Part shown: positions 54,044 through 63,400 of the stretch, in pieces
Position numbering within the stretch: the stretch's first letter is position 1
How the letters are laid out: every line of letters begins with the position of its first letter
Origin: Heliomicrobium gestii
GTDB lineage: Bacteria > Bacillota > Desulfitobacteriia > Heliobacteriales > Heliobacteriaceae
Assembly (NCBI RefSeq): GCF_009877435.1
Contig: NZ_WXEX01000008.1
Span: 62,001 to 126,000 of the forward strand
Reading direction: 5' to 3'
DNA: 64,000 nt
Program-made: the position numbers and the translations under genes
The notes under the pieces: model-generated
Seen by the model: the letters and a program-made list of their open reading frames with translations, nothing else
What the model was told of the DNA's origin: nothing
The model's database searches: none

Positions 54044-54413
54044 CGGTGGCTCCCCCGCTTTCATCGAGCATTTCCTTCAGACGGAGGATGGCCGCTTCCA
54101 ACCGTCCCCAATCGCCGCCATCATGGCAGCGCTCCAGTTGCGTCAATATTTCCGACAGTTGGAACCGTTCCTCCTGCCATCGCTTAACCAATCCCAGTTT
54201 CTCTTCATAGCCCAGCAGGATTTTTTCGGCCCGCTTGAGCAGGTCAAAAACAGCTTGGCGTGTGACAGAGAACTCCTCGGCGATCTCCGCCAGGGAAAAA
54301 TTATCCTCATAATAAAGGGACAGAACCTGCCGCTGACGTTCTGTCAGCAATTGACCGTAGAAGTCATGGAGCAGGGCCATCCGCGTCAGCTTTTCCAGCG
54401 GTCTTTCTTCCAT
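54030..54413 (-). CDS. ylxM: YlxM-type helix-turn-helix SRP-associated protein
   Basis: The 127-residue protein has a sigma-factor-like helix-turn-helix (LLTERQRQVLSLYYEDNFSL, EIAEEFSVTRQAVFDLLKRA). The family is linked to ffh and stimulates SRP GTPase activity in streptococci. ATG 54413 follows AGAAGGG; the frame extends upstream to 54449 without a better site. It overlaps ffh by 14 bases. Confidence 0.93.
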   Translation of the reverse strand: MEERPLEKLTRMALLHDFYGQLLTERQRQVLSLYYEDNFSLAEIAEEFSVTRQAVFDLLKRAEKILLGYEEKLGLVKRWQEERFQLSEILTQLERCHDGGDWGRLEAAILRLKEMLDESGGATDGHV

Positions 54414-54503
54414 CACAAAACCCTTCTGTAAAGGGAGGAGACTTGACACTTTCTAGATTCTACTATACCGGCGGCAGCCCTGTCAAGGTCTTTTCCTTCA
54501 CGC

Positions 54504-54535
54504 AACGAAAGGAAGGCGACAGCCTTCCTTTCGTT
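54504..54535 (-). terminator. Long hairpin downstream of the diguanylate cyclase gene
   Basis: The stem AACGAAAGGAAGG ... CCTTCCTTTCGTT is a perfect 13-bp inverted repeat with a 6-base loop. It lies 88 bases past the cyclase stop. It has no T-run on either side, so termination is only one possibility; it could also stabilise the RNA end. Confidence 0.5.
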
Positions 54536-54622
54536 CATCTCTCGATCGCTTTTATGGGCCGGCGTCCCGGTTTCGCCAGAAAACTGCAGCGCTTGTCAGC
54601 AGGGATTCTGCTTGACGCCGGC

Positions 54623-55891
54623 TCACCCGGCCTCCTCGGTTATCTCCGATTCGAAGGCCGCACAGACGCGGTTGCGTCCCTGCCCCTTCGCCCGGTAGAG
54701 CGCGCGGTCGGCCGCTTCAATCAACTGCGATTTTCCCCAGCCCGTCAGCTTTTCGGCGGCGCCGATGCTGACGGTCATGTTCAGGCAGAGGGTCCGGTCG
54801 GGGTTTTGAAAACAAAAGTTCGCCACAGCCAGCCGGATCTGTTCTCCCCGTTCCATCCCCCGATGGAGATCCATCGCCGGAAGGATCACGGCAAATTCCT
54901 CACCGCCATACCGTGCGGCCACCTCCTGCGGTCCCAGGTGCCCCCGCAGGATGCTGGCGATCTGGCGGAGGATCTCGTCACCACAAGGATGTCCATAGGT
55001 ATCGTTGCATCGTTTGAAATGATCGATGTCCAGGAGCAACAGCGTGAGCGGCCTTTCCTGGGCCACGCTTTCCTCCAACAGTTCCTGCAGACGCTGTTGA
55101 AAAAAGCGGTGATTGTGCAAGCCTGTCAAACCGTCTGTCACAGCCTGTTTGGCGAAGTATTCGTTCTGCCGTCTCAGTTGGTGGTACATGCTGGCGTTTT
55201 TCAAGGCCAACGCCGCCTGACCGCCCAGGATCTGCAGGATCTCCGCCTTCGAAGGGGTGAGCAGGTAACGAGGCCCCATCGAGTGGATATTGATGCACCC
55301 GATAACCTCCTTGATGAAGGTCAGCGGGATCGATGCCACATAGTGAGTCAGCGACGGTTGGTACCGGCGGTATTCCGCGGGGTCGTTGTGGATAAAGGGC
55401 TGACCGGACGTGAGCACCTGCCAGGCAATGCTGTCGCGAAAACCCTCGGGCGGGCGTTCAGGGAGGCATGCCGTTCCGTCACCGAAACCGCAGTGGCTGA
55501 CGATCCGCAGATCCTCCTCTTCAAAAAGGATGATCGAGGCCGATTCGGCGCCGGTCAGCGTCACCATCGCCTGCAAGATGATGGTGACGATCTCTCCCTC
55601 ATCGACGGTGGTGTTGATGGCTCGGTTGATCTCATGGAGGATGTAATTCTGGCGCGTCAACTCGTCCAGTTCTTCCTGAGCCATTCGCTGAGACTCAATA
55701 GTCCGCAGGGCGTCATCCCGCTCGGTTGTCAGAGTGGCGACCTGCCCTTCCAGAACGGCAAGCCGTTGTTCCAACGACGCAGTCTGTTGTCGTCTATCCA
55801 TGGGATGTACCGATTGTCGCCGCCCCTCAAGCCACTGGTAGGTCAAAAAAAGAAGGAGGACGGCGCTCGTTCCGATGATGAAGTATTCCAT
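54623..55891 (-). CDS. GAF-GGDEF diguanylate cyclase
   Basis: The 422-residue protein has an N-terminal membrane anchor (YFIIGTSAVLLLFLTYQWLE), a coiled coil at about 38-80, a GAF domain (about 95-235, with IILFEEEDLRIVSHCGFG) and a C-terminal GGDEF domain: PLTLLLLDIDHFKRCNDTYG and ARYGGEEFAVILPAMDLHRG. GGEEF with the upstream Asp indicates an active cyclase making cyclic-di-GMP. The inhibitory RxxD site that normally precedes the motif is replaced (GPQE), so product inhibition at this site is unlikely. The signal for the GAF domain is unknown. Confidence 0.93.
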   Translation of the reverse strand: MEYFIIGTSAVLLLFLTYQWLEGRRQSVHPMDRRQQTASLEQRLAVLEGQVATLTTERDDALRTIESQRMAQEELDELTRQNYILHEINRAINTTVDEGEIVTIILQAMVTLTGAESASIILFEEEDLRIVSHCGFGDGTACLPERPPEGFRDSIAWQVLTSGQPFIHNDPAEYRRYQPSLTHYVASIPLTFIKEVIGCINIHSMGPRYLLTPSKAEILQILGGQAALALKNASMYHQLRRQNEYFAKQAVTDGLTGLHNHRFFQQRLQELLEESVAQERPLTLLLLDIDHFKRCNDTYGHPCGDEILRQIASILRGHLGPQEVAARYGGEEFAVILPAMDLHRGMERGEQIRLAVANFCFQNPDRTLCLNMTVSIGAAEKLTGWGKSQLIEAADRALYRAKGQGRNRVCAAFESEITEEAG

Positions 55892-55964
55892 CGCCTGGCT
55901 CCTTCCAAAAGGAGTAAGAACCCCATGAGGGTTATATTCTCCTTTCAGAGCAGGATTCCTGCTG

Positions 55965-57284
55965 TTACGACTGCGGCGTCGTCAAACGAATTGCCCGGGC
56001 GCGCGCTTCCTCCATGATTTGCTTTTCATTCAATTGGGTCAATTTACCCTCTTGCACGAGGATCTTGCCGTCGACAAGCACCGTTTCCACATCAGAACCG
56101 CGCGCCGAGTAGACCAGGTGGGCTACGGGGTCAAAGTCGGGACACAGGTGCGGCTGATCCATGTTGACAATGACAATGTCAGCCCGCTTGCCGGTCTCCA
56201 GGGAACCGATGGCGTCGTCCCATCCCAGCGCGCGGGCGCCGCCGATGGTGGCCATCTCCAGCACAGCATAGGCTGGCATGGCCGTGGGATCAAAGAGGTT
56301 GACCTTCTGCAAGAAGGCGGCCTGGCGCATCTCCTCGATCAGATCCAGGTTGTTATTGCTCGACGCGCCATCGGTGCCCAGACCGATCACCGCCTGCCGC
56401 CGGCGCAGGCTCTCGATGGGCGCGATGCCGGAGGCGAGCTTCATGTTGCTCTCCGGGTTGTGGGCGACGCCGACTTTTTTGGCGACCAGGATCTCCTCTT
56501 CCGCCTCGCTCAGGTGAACACAGTGGGCCGCCAGGACGGGGCGCTCGAAGAACCCGATGCTGTCCATCAGTTCGATGGGCGATTTGCCGTACTGCTTCTT
56601 CATATCCTCCACTTCGGTCCGTGTTTCCGCCAAGTGGATGTGCAAGCCGGTCCCCAGCCGGTCAGCCAGGGCCATCACCTTTTTCAGGTAATCAGGATTG
56701 CAGGTGTAAGGGGCATGGGGACCGAGCCAGACACGGACCCGTCCGCCGGCGCCATTGTTCCAGTCAGAAAAGAGGGCTTCCGATTCGGTCATGCCCTTGT
56801 TGCCGTTGGCCTCGCCGGCCACGCTGATCATGCCCCGGCTGAGATGGCCCCGCATGCCGCTTTCAGCAACAGCTTCAGCAACGCGGTCCATGAAAAAGTA
56901 CATATCGGCAAAGACAGTCGTGCCTGACTTCAACATCTCGGCGGCAGCCAGCAGGGTGCCCCAGTAGACGTCATCACCGGTCAGGTTCGCTTCCGCCGGC
57001 CAGATTTTTTCATTGAGCCAGCGCATCAAGGGCAGGTCGTCGGCATAACTGCGGAAGAGGGTCATGGCCGCATGGGTATGGGCATTGACCAAACCCGGCA
57101 ATACCGCCTTGTTGCGGGCGTCGATCACCTGCAGATCAGGCCCCTGGATCGATTCAGGAGCGCCTCCCGGGAAAATGCCGGCGATGATGCCGTCTTCCAC
57201 ATAGACATCGCCTCGCCCGATCGCCGAACGAGAGGTCATCGGCAGCACGACGCCGCCTTGGATCAGGATTCTGGTCACAAACAT
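55965..57284 (-). CDS. mtaD: 5'-methylthioadenosine/S-adenosylhomocysteine deaminase
   Basis: The 439-residue amidohydrolase has the metal site NAHTHAAMTLFRSYADDLPL, HIHLAETRTEVEDMKKQYGK, PVLAAHCVHLSEAEEEILVA and LGTDGASSNNNLDLIEEMR. This agrees with MtaD/SsnA-type deaminases that act on MTA, SAH or adenosine. Adjacent mtnA and mtnP point to methylthioadenosine handling. Other amidohydrolases of this family act on guanine or atrazine-like compounds, so the substrate is inferred from context. Confidence 0.9.
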   Translation of the reverse strand: MFVTRILIQGGVVLPMTSRSAIGRGDVYVEDGIIAGIFPGGAPESIQGPDLQVIDARNKAVLPGLVNAHTHAAMTLFRSYADDLPLMRWLNEKIWPAEANLTGDDVYWGTLLAAAEMLKSGTTVFADMYFFMDRVAEAVAESGMRGHLSRGMISVAGEANGNKGMTESEALFSDWNNGAGGRVRVWLGPHAPYTCNPDYLKKVMALADRLGTGLHIHLAETRTEVEDMKKQYGKSPIELMDSIGFFERPVLAAHCVHLSEAEEEILVAKKVGVAHNPESNMKLASGIAPIESLRRRQAVIGLGTDGASSNNNLDLIEEMRQAAFLQKVNLFDPTAMPAYAVLEMATIGGARALGWDDAIGSLETGKRADIVIVNMDQPHLCPDFDPVAHLVYSARGSDVETVLVDGKILVQEGKLTQLNEKQIMEEARARAIRLTTPQS

Positions 57285-57333
57285 CCTCCCTCTTCATGCC
57301 ACGTTGCCGCAGGGGGCAACGGAAACCATCGTG

Positions 57334-58371
57334 TTACTTCGTTTCCACCATCGCCCGGAGCGACTCCAGGTAGGGGGGACGGAAAACGCCGCGGTCGGTG
57401 ATAAAAGCCGTCACCAGTTCAGCCGGAGTGACGTCGAAGGCCGGGTTGTAGACAGGCACGCCCGGCGGCGCAGTGATCGACTCGCCGACACGGCGAACCT
57501 CTTCGGCGTCGCGCTCCTCGATGGGGATCTCCTGACCCGTGGCGAGACTCAGGTCAAAGGTAGAGGCAGGCGCCGCCACATAAAAGGGGATGCCATGGGC
57601 TTTCGCCGCCAAGGCCACCCCGTAGGTGCCGATTTTATTGGCCACATCGCCGTTGGCGGTGATCCGGTCGGCGCCGACGATGACCAGGTCGACCAGTTTC
57701 TGTTTCATCACATAGGCGGCCATGGAATCGGTGATCAGGGTGACGGAAATTCCGTCCTGCATCAGTTCCCAGGCGGTCAAGCGCGCCCCTTGCAGGAGGG
57801 GCCGCGTCTCGTCAGCGAAGACGGAGATCTCCTTGCCGGCATGGTGAGCCGCCCGGATGACGCCCAGCGCTGTGCCATATCCGGCCGTCGCCAGGGCGCC
57901 GGCGTTGCAGTGGGTCAAGATGCCCGCGCTCTCCGGAATCAACTCAAGGCCATACTGACCCATCTGCTCATTCATGGCGCGGTCTTCATCGAAGATCGCC
58001 TTGGCCTCGGCCAGGAGGCGCTCCTGTTGTTGCTTGACGCTGTATGTTCGAATGTCTGCGAGGACGGCGGCCATGCGCCGCAAAGCCCAGAAGAGGTTGA
58101 CCGCCGTCGGGCGCGTCTTCCCCAGATCGATGATGGCCTGTTTTACCTCAGCCTCAAACTCGCCCGGGTCCTCGCCGGTGTAGTTGAGGGCCGCCAGGGC
58201 GACGCCGAAGGCGGCGGCAGCGCCGATGGCCGGGGCGCCGCGAACCTTCAGTTTTTTGATGGCGTCACAGAGGATGATGTGATCCCAGCATTCGATATAT
58301 TCTTCCACGAGAGGGAGTTTGGTCTGATCCAGAAGCAGCAGGTGATCGTCCTGCCAGCGCATCGTATCCAA
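57334..58371 (-). CDS. mtnA: S-methyl-5-thioribose-1-phosphate isomerase
   Basis: The 345-residue enzyme is of the eIF2B-like family. KLKVRGAPAIGAAAAFGVAL, ILTHCNAGALATAGYGTALG (with the catalytic Cys), DLVIVGADRITANGDVANKI (with the catalytic Asp) and PVYNPAFDVTPAELVTAFIT are present. It turns 5-methylthioribose-1-phosphate into the ribulose form in the methionine salvage pathway. TTG 58371 has a GGGGA site; an ATG three codons later (58362) is an alternative start. Confidence 0.95.
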   Translation of the reverse strand: MDTMRWQDDHLLLLDQTKLPLVEEYIECWDHIILCDAIKKLKVRGAPAIGAAAAFGVALAALNYTGEDPGEFEAEVKQAIIDLGKTRPTAVNLFWALRRMAAVLADIRTYSVKQQQERLLAEAKAIFDEDRAMNEQMGQYGLELIPESAGILTHCNAGALATAGYGTALGVIRAAHHAGKEISVFADETRPLLQGARLTAWELMQDGISVTLITDSMAAYVMKQKLVDLVIVGADRITANGDVANKIGTYGVALAAKAHGIPFYVAAPASTFDLSLATGQEIPIEERDAEEVRRVGESITAPPGVPVYNPAFDVTPAELVTAFITDRGVFRPPYLESLRAMVETK

Positions 58372-58388
58372 CGGTGATCCCCTTCCCC

Positions 58389-59186
58389 TTACAGTTTGAA
58401 TCCGCCGAATTCAGCCAGCGCATGCTGGCACTCGCAGTCGGCTTCCGGTTCCAACATGGCGATGGTCCGCATGGTCATCCGCTTGATGTTCTCGATGTTC
58501 GCCTTCATGGCGTCGAGGACTTCCATATGGGTCAGCACCTGCGGCGAGATGCCGGCGGCGAAGTTCGTCACCATGCAGACGGTGGCGTAGCACATCTCCG
58601 CTTCCCGGGCCAACACGGCTTCGGGAACGCTCGTCATGCCCACCAGATCGCCGCCCAGGAGCTTGTACATGCGAATCTCGGCGGGCGTTTCAAAGCGCGG
58701 TCCGTCGGTGCAGACGTAGACGCCGCCGTCATGGGCGCTCAATTGCTCCGCCTTGGCCGCCTCCAGCATCGCCTGCCGGATCCGCCCGCAGTAGGGGTGG
58801 GTCACGTCGGTGTGAATCACGCCGGCGGCGCCGCCCTCAAAAAAGGTGCTCGGCCGCGCCTTCGTGAAGTCGAGGAACTGATCGATGACGACCAGGCTGT
58901 TCGTCCCCATCGACTCGTTGAGCGAACCGACGGCGGCTGTGGCGATGATCTGCCGCACGCCAAGCCGCTTCAGCGCCAAAATATTGGCCCGGTAGTTGAC
59001 GAGATGGGGAGGGACGGAGTGTCCCTCCTCATGGCGATTCATAAAGACGATATCTCTGCCGGCGTAGCTGCCCACTTTGACGGACACCGTCCCATAGGGC
59101 GTTTCCACTTTGACATCACGGGGATCGTTCAACATGGACGGATCATAGACACCCGTCCCGCCAATGATGGCGATCGAAGCCTTCAA
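58389..59186 (-). CDS. mtnP: 5'-methylthioadenosine phosphorylase
   Basis: The 265-residue purine-nucleoside-phosphorylase-like enzyme has KASIAIIGGTGVYDPSMLND, VFMNRHEEGHSVPPHLVNYR, ANILALKRLGVRQIIATAAV, GPRFETPAEIRMYKLLGGDL and VGMTSVPEAVLAREAEMCYA. It splits MTA with phosphate into adenine and methylthioribose-1-phosphate, the substrate of the next enzyme. It starts at a TTG that overlaps the tautomerase stop (TTGA). Inosine or guanosine could be alternative substrates. Confidence 0.93.
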   Translation of the reverse strand: MKASIAIIGGTGVYDPSMLNDPRDVKVETPYGTVSVKVGSYAGRDIVFMNRHEEGHSVPPHLVNYRANILALKRLGVRQIIATAAVGSLNESMGTNSLVVIDQFLDFTKARPSTFFEGGAAGVIHTDVTHPYCGRIRQAMLEAAKAEQLSAHDGGVYVCTDGPRFETPAEIRMYKLLGGDLVGMTSVPEAVLAREAEMCYATVCMVTNFAAGISPQVLTHMEVLDAMKANIENIKRMTMRTIAMLEPEADCECQHALAEFGGFKL

Positions 59187-59383
59187 CCGGGATTCCTCCT
59201 TCTATCGCTGACAAGCATGCCGTTCATATACACATTGGTCGTGGGCACATCGACAATGGTGATGACCACGTTTTCTGTTTTGGCGCCGCAGTGTTGGACG
59301 AGAGCCTCCTTGATGGCCTCCGTGGCTGCGCGCTTCTGATCTTCTGTGCGGCCTTCGAGCATGGTGATGTTGACAATGGGCAT
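59183..59383 (-). CDS. 4-oxalocrotonate tautomerase-family protein
   Basis: The 66-residue protein begins MPIVNITMLEGRTEDQKRAA, with the catalytic Pro directly after the initiator Met and a conserved Arg near residue 12. The rest (VQHCGAKTENVVITIVDVPT) is typical of the 4-OT fold. Natural substrate is unknown. Its stop overlaps the mtnP start, so the two are translationally coupled, which hints that the tautomerase may act on a keto-enol intermediate of methylthioribose salvage; this is speculation. Confidence 0.9.
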   Translation of the reverse strand: MPIVNITMLEGRTEDQKRAATEAIKEALVQHCGAKTENVVITIVDVPTTNVYMNGMLVSDRRRNPG

Positions 59384-59488
59384 GATGACTCCTCCTTCAT
59401 CGGTTGTCTTTTCATTGGCACGGCCTCTGTTTGGCCCGTTGATCCAATCCGCCGGCGCGCCGGCCGGTCCTTGCCTCCAGGTTCTTCG

Positions 59489-60442
59489 CTAACCGAACAA
59501 CGCGCGGGCAAATTCAGGGGGATCAAAGTCGCGCAGGTCGTCCATCTTTTCGCCGATGCCGATGAATTTCACAGGCGCCTGCATCTCCGCCGCAATGGCC
59601 AGGATGACACCGCCCTTGGCCGTGCCGTCCAACTTGGTCAAGACCAGACCGGTCAGGCCCACGGCCTCGCTGAAGAGGCGCGCCTGGCTGACGGCGTTCT
59701 GTCCCGTCGTCGCGTCGAGGACCAGCAGGGTTTCATGAGGCGCGCCAGGCAAGGCGCGGTCGAGGACCCGGTTGATCTTGCTCAGTTCGTTCATCAGGTG
59801 GGATTTGTTGTGCAGGCGGCCGGCTGTGTCGATGATCAACAGGTCGACACCGCGGCTCTTGGCGGCCTGGACAGCATCAAAGGCGACAGCGCTCGGGTCG
59901 GCCCCCTCCTGGTGGCGGATGACCTCCACGCCGACACGCTGGCCCCAGATCTCCAACTGATCGATCGCCGCCGCCCGGAAAGTGTCGCCGGCGGCCAGGA
60001 GCACCTTGCGGCCTTCCTGCTTCCACCGGTGGGCCAGTTTGGCGATGGTCGTTGTCTTGCCCACGCCGTTGACACCGACGATGAGGACAACCGTGGGCTG
60101 ATGATCGAGGGCGACTGTCTGAGCCTGGTCACCGAGGATGCGGGCGACCTCTTCCTGGAGCAGATCCTTGATCCGCGACGGATCGCTGATCTTCTGTTCC
60201 TTCACCGTCCGGCGCAACCGTTCCACCAGATCAAGGGACGTCTCAGCGCCCACATCAGCGCTGATCAGCGCCTCTTCCAACTCCTCAAAGAGTTCTTCAT
60301 CGATCTTGGGCCGGCCCGTTACGAGGGCCTCCACTTTATCGACCAGGTTTTGCCGCGTTCGAGTGAGACCTTCTTTCAATCGGCTGAAAAAACCGGTCAC
60401 CGTTCCACCTCCGTCGAAATCACAAGTAGTATCCGAAATCAT
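59489..60442 (-). CDS. ftsY: Signal recognition particle receptor FtsY
   Basis: The 317-residue SRP GTPase has a short N-terminus without the long acidic A domain. G1 is [20 protein letters not shown], the insertion box is [21 protein letters not shown]3 is [20 protein letters not shown] and G4 is [20 protein letters not shown]. It docks Ffh-ribosome complexes at the membrane. It lies 54 bases from smc, as in Bacillus. Confidence 0.97.
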   Translation of the reverse strand: MISDTTCDFDGGGTVTGFFSRLKEGLTRTRQNLVDKVEALVTGRPKIDEELFEELEEALISADVGAETSLDLVERLRRTVKEQKISDPSRIKDLLQEEVARILGDQAQTVALDHQPTVVLIVGVNGVGKTTTIAKLAHRWKQEGRKVLLAAGDTFRAAAIDQLEIWGQRVGVEVIRHQEGADPSAVAFDAVQAAKSRGVDLLIIDTAGRLHNKSHLMNELSKINRVLDRALPGAPHETLLVLDATTGQNAVSQARLFSEAVGLTGLVLTKLDGTAKGGVILAIAAEMQAPVKFIGIGEKMDDLRDFDPPEFARALFG

Positions 60443-60496
60443 CCAATATTTATCCTTAGGTCCGAATCCCTATCCTTTTCGGACGAGGCGACACCC

Positions 60497-63400
60497 TTAG
60501 GCGCTGTTTTCGTCGGGCCGCGTCATGCGCACCGATACCAACTTGGAAACGCCGGCCTCTTGCATTGTCACGCCGTAGAGGTAGTCGGCGCTTTCCATCG
60601 TCCCTTTGCGGTGGGAGATGACGATAAACTGACTCTTCTCGGAGAGACTCTGAAGGTACCGGCCGAAGCGGGCCACATTGGCTTCGTCCAGGGCCGCTTC
60701 GATCTCATCGAGGACGCAGAAAGGGCTTGGCCGGACTTGGAGCAGCGCAAAGAGCAGAGCGATGGCCGTCAGCGCCCGTTCGCCGCCGGAAAGGAGGGAC
60801 AGGTTGACCAGTTTTTTTCCGGGCGGCTGGGCGAGGATGTCCACACCGGTGGTCAACAGATCTTCCGGATGGGTGAGCACCAACTCCGCCCTGCCTCCTT
60901 GGAAGAGGTCGACAAAAACATCGCCGAAGCGGCTGTTGATTTCCGTAAACGCCTGTCCGAAGCGGCGCACCATGATCCCTTCGATCTCGCCGATCACCTG
61001 CTCCAGCGTGGCTTTCGCCGCCATGAGGTCCTCATGCTGTCGGGAGAGGAACTGAGCGCGCTCTTGCAACCGCTCCTCCTCTTCGATGGCCAGGAGGTTG
61101 ACGGGCCCCATCTCCTTTTGCTGTGCCCGCAGGTGGTTCAACTGCTTTTGGGCCGCCCGGCGGTCTTCAGGCCGGCGCGCCTGCTCGCGCGCCTCTTCAG
61201 GCGTCAGTTCCCACTGTTCCGCCAGGCGTTGGGTGAGGGTGACCGTCTCTGCCTCAAAACGAGCCTGTTTCACCTCTTGCTGGTGAACCGTTTCCCACAG
61301 GGGTTGCACCTCGGCGGCCACCGCTTTGCGCTGTTCCACCGTCTCTTTATGGCGTCGATCCGCTTCAGCCTGCTCCGCCTGACGCAATCGCACCTGCTCC
61401 GAGGCCTCCGCCTCATCGGCGATACGCAGGGCCAGCTCCTTCTGTAACTGTCCCTGGTCGGCGACGGAAGCGGCCATTTCCTCGTTCGCCGTCCGGCAGC
61501 GTTGTTCCTTCTCGGCGATTTCTTTTTCGTTCTTGCCGATCTCCATGCGCAGAGCGGCCAGGGACTGGTCCACGCCCCGGATCTCCTCTTCCAGACGGGC
61601 GAGGGACAACTGCCACTGGGTCAGGTCGTCGCGGTCCTCTTCCCCCGCTGCGCGCAGGCGAGTCAACTCGCTCTGACGGTCATTCATGGCGGCCTCAAGG
61701 GTTCCCCCTTCCGTCTCGCCGGAAAGGAGTTCCCCTTGCAAACGAGCCTTCGCTGCGAGCTGTTGGGTCAGTTCATCGCCCAGGAGGGCCAGTTCCCCCT
61801 CGACACCGCGGATCTGGCGCTCTTCCTGGTCGACACTCCGCTGCAAACGGGCGAGTTCAGCCGTATTGGCGGCCTTTTCGGCATCCAAAAGAGCAAGCGC
61901 CTTTTCCCGTTCCTGGATCTGCCCTTTGATACGCCCGATCTGCTCAGCCGCTTCCTCCCGCTGCTGTTTGAGATCGCTGACAGCCAAACCTAGGGTCTGT
62001 TCCTCCTCGGCCAGGAGCGCCAACTCACGGCGACGCAGAAAGGTCTGACCGCCTCGCTGGCTCTGACTGCCGCCGGTCACACTGCCACCCGGCTGCAAGA
62101 GGTCTCCTTCCAGGGTGACGATCCGCCACTGGTGGCGCGTCTGCCGGGCGAATTGAAGAGCCCCTTGCAGGTTTTCCATCACCAGGGTTCTGCCCAAGAG
62201 GAATCGCACGGCCGGCATGTGGGCCGCCTCGCAACGGACGAGGTCGGCGGCGCAACCGACCACCCCCGGTTGCTGGAGCACCTCCCGGCTCGGCCCCCCG
62301 TATACCTGGAGACTTTTTAAGGGAAGAAAAGTGGCCCGCCCCTTGCGTGTCGCTTTCAGATGCTCAATCGCGCCGCGGGCCCCTTGATCGTCTTCGGTGA
62401 CGATGTTCTGCATCCCGCCCCCCAAGGCCACTTCCATGGCCGTTTCCAGGCCGGGCGGTACGTCGATCAGATCGCTGAAGACGCCGAGAATCCCTTTCAT
62501 TTTCGGATTGCCAGCCTTTACCTGAGCCAGCACCTCACGAACGCCGTAGGCAAAGCCCTCATAGGATTTCTCCATGGCTTCGAGGGCTTTGTGACGAGCC
62601 GAGACCTCCTGCCAACGCCGCATCGTCTGGCTCAGTTGGTGTTCCAACTCATTCGACTGGCCTTTCCACTGGGCGATCCGGGCGGCGTCAGCGTCCACCT
62701 CGGCCTGTCGTTCCGCTCGCTCCTTCGCCCGTCCATCGGCTTCGCGGAGCAGCCGCTCCGCTTCCCCCTTCAATTCGGCGATACGGCCATGGGAACGCTC
62801 CCGCTCCTCTTCCAGCCGTCGAACCTGCGCCTCCTGACGGGCAGCGCGCAAGTCCGCCTCGTGCAACTGCGTTCGCAGCCGCGCCAGACCTTGGGCCGAA
62901 TCAAAGAGCTTACGACGCAGGGCGTCGATCTCCTTTTCCACCGTCGCGACGGCGTCCCGGGCAGCGGCGTTGCGGGTGAGCCGCGCGTCCACCTCCCGCC
63001 GGGCGCCGGCCAATTGCTCGGCCACCTGTTCCCGCCGCCCCCGCTGTTCCTCTTCCCGGCGGCGCAGGTCGGCCAGGGCCAACCTCGATTGTTCCGTTTC
63101 CCTCATCAACAACTGTTGCTGCGTCTCCAGCCCCTTGATCCGTTCCTGGACCACGTTCAATCGTCCTTGCAACGTGATCACCTGTTCCGAACGGCGGTGG
63201 GCCTCCTGCCTGACCGCCATCAGCGCCTCTTCCGACTGCCGGGCGGTCAGGGCAGCGTCGGCCTCTGCGCCTTCCAGCGTAGCCAACTGGGCTTCTTTTT
63301 CCCAGAGGAGCGCCGAAAAGCGGTCTAATTCCAGGCGCGTCTGTTCCATCGTCGCCGTCATCTCTTCGAAATCGACGACGAGCAGCCCCAGTTCAACCTC

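Noticed and set aside
59444-59466. GC-rich palindrome (GCCGGCGCGCCGGC region) between ftsY and the tautomerase gene
   Set aside because: It has no T-run and lies in a generally GC-rich stretch, so a terminator is not supported.
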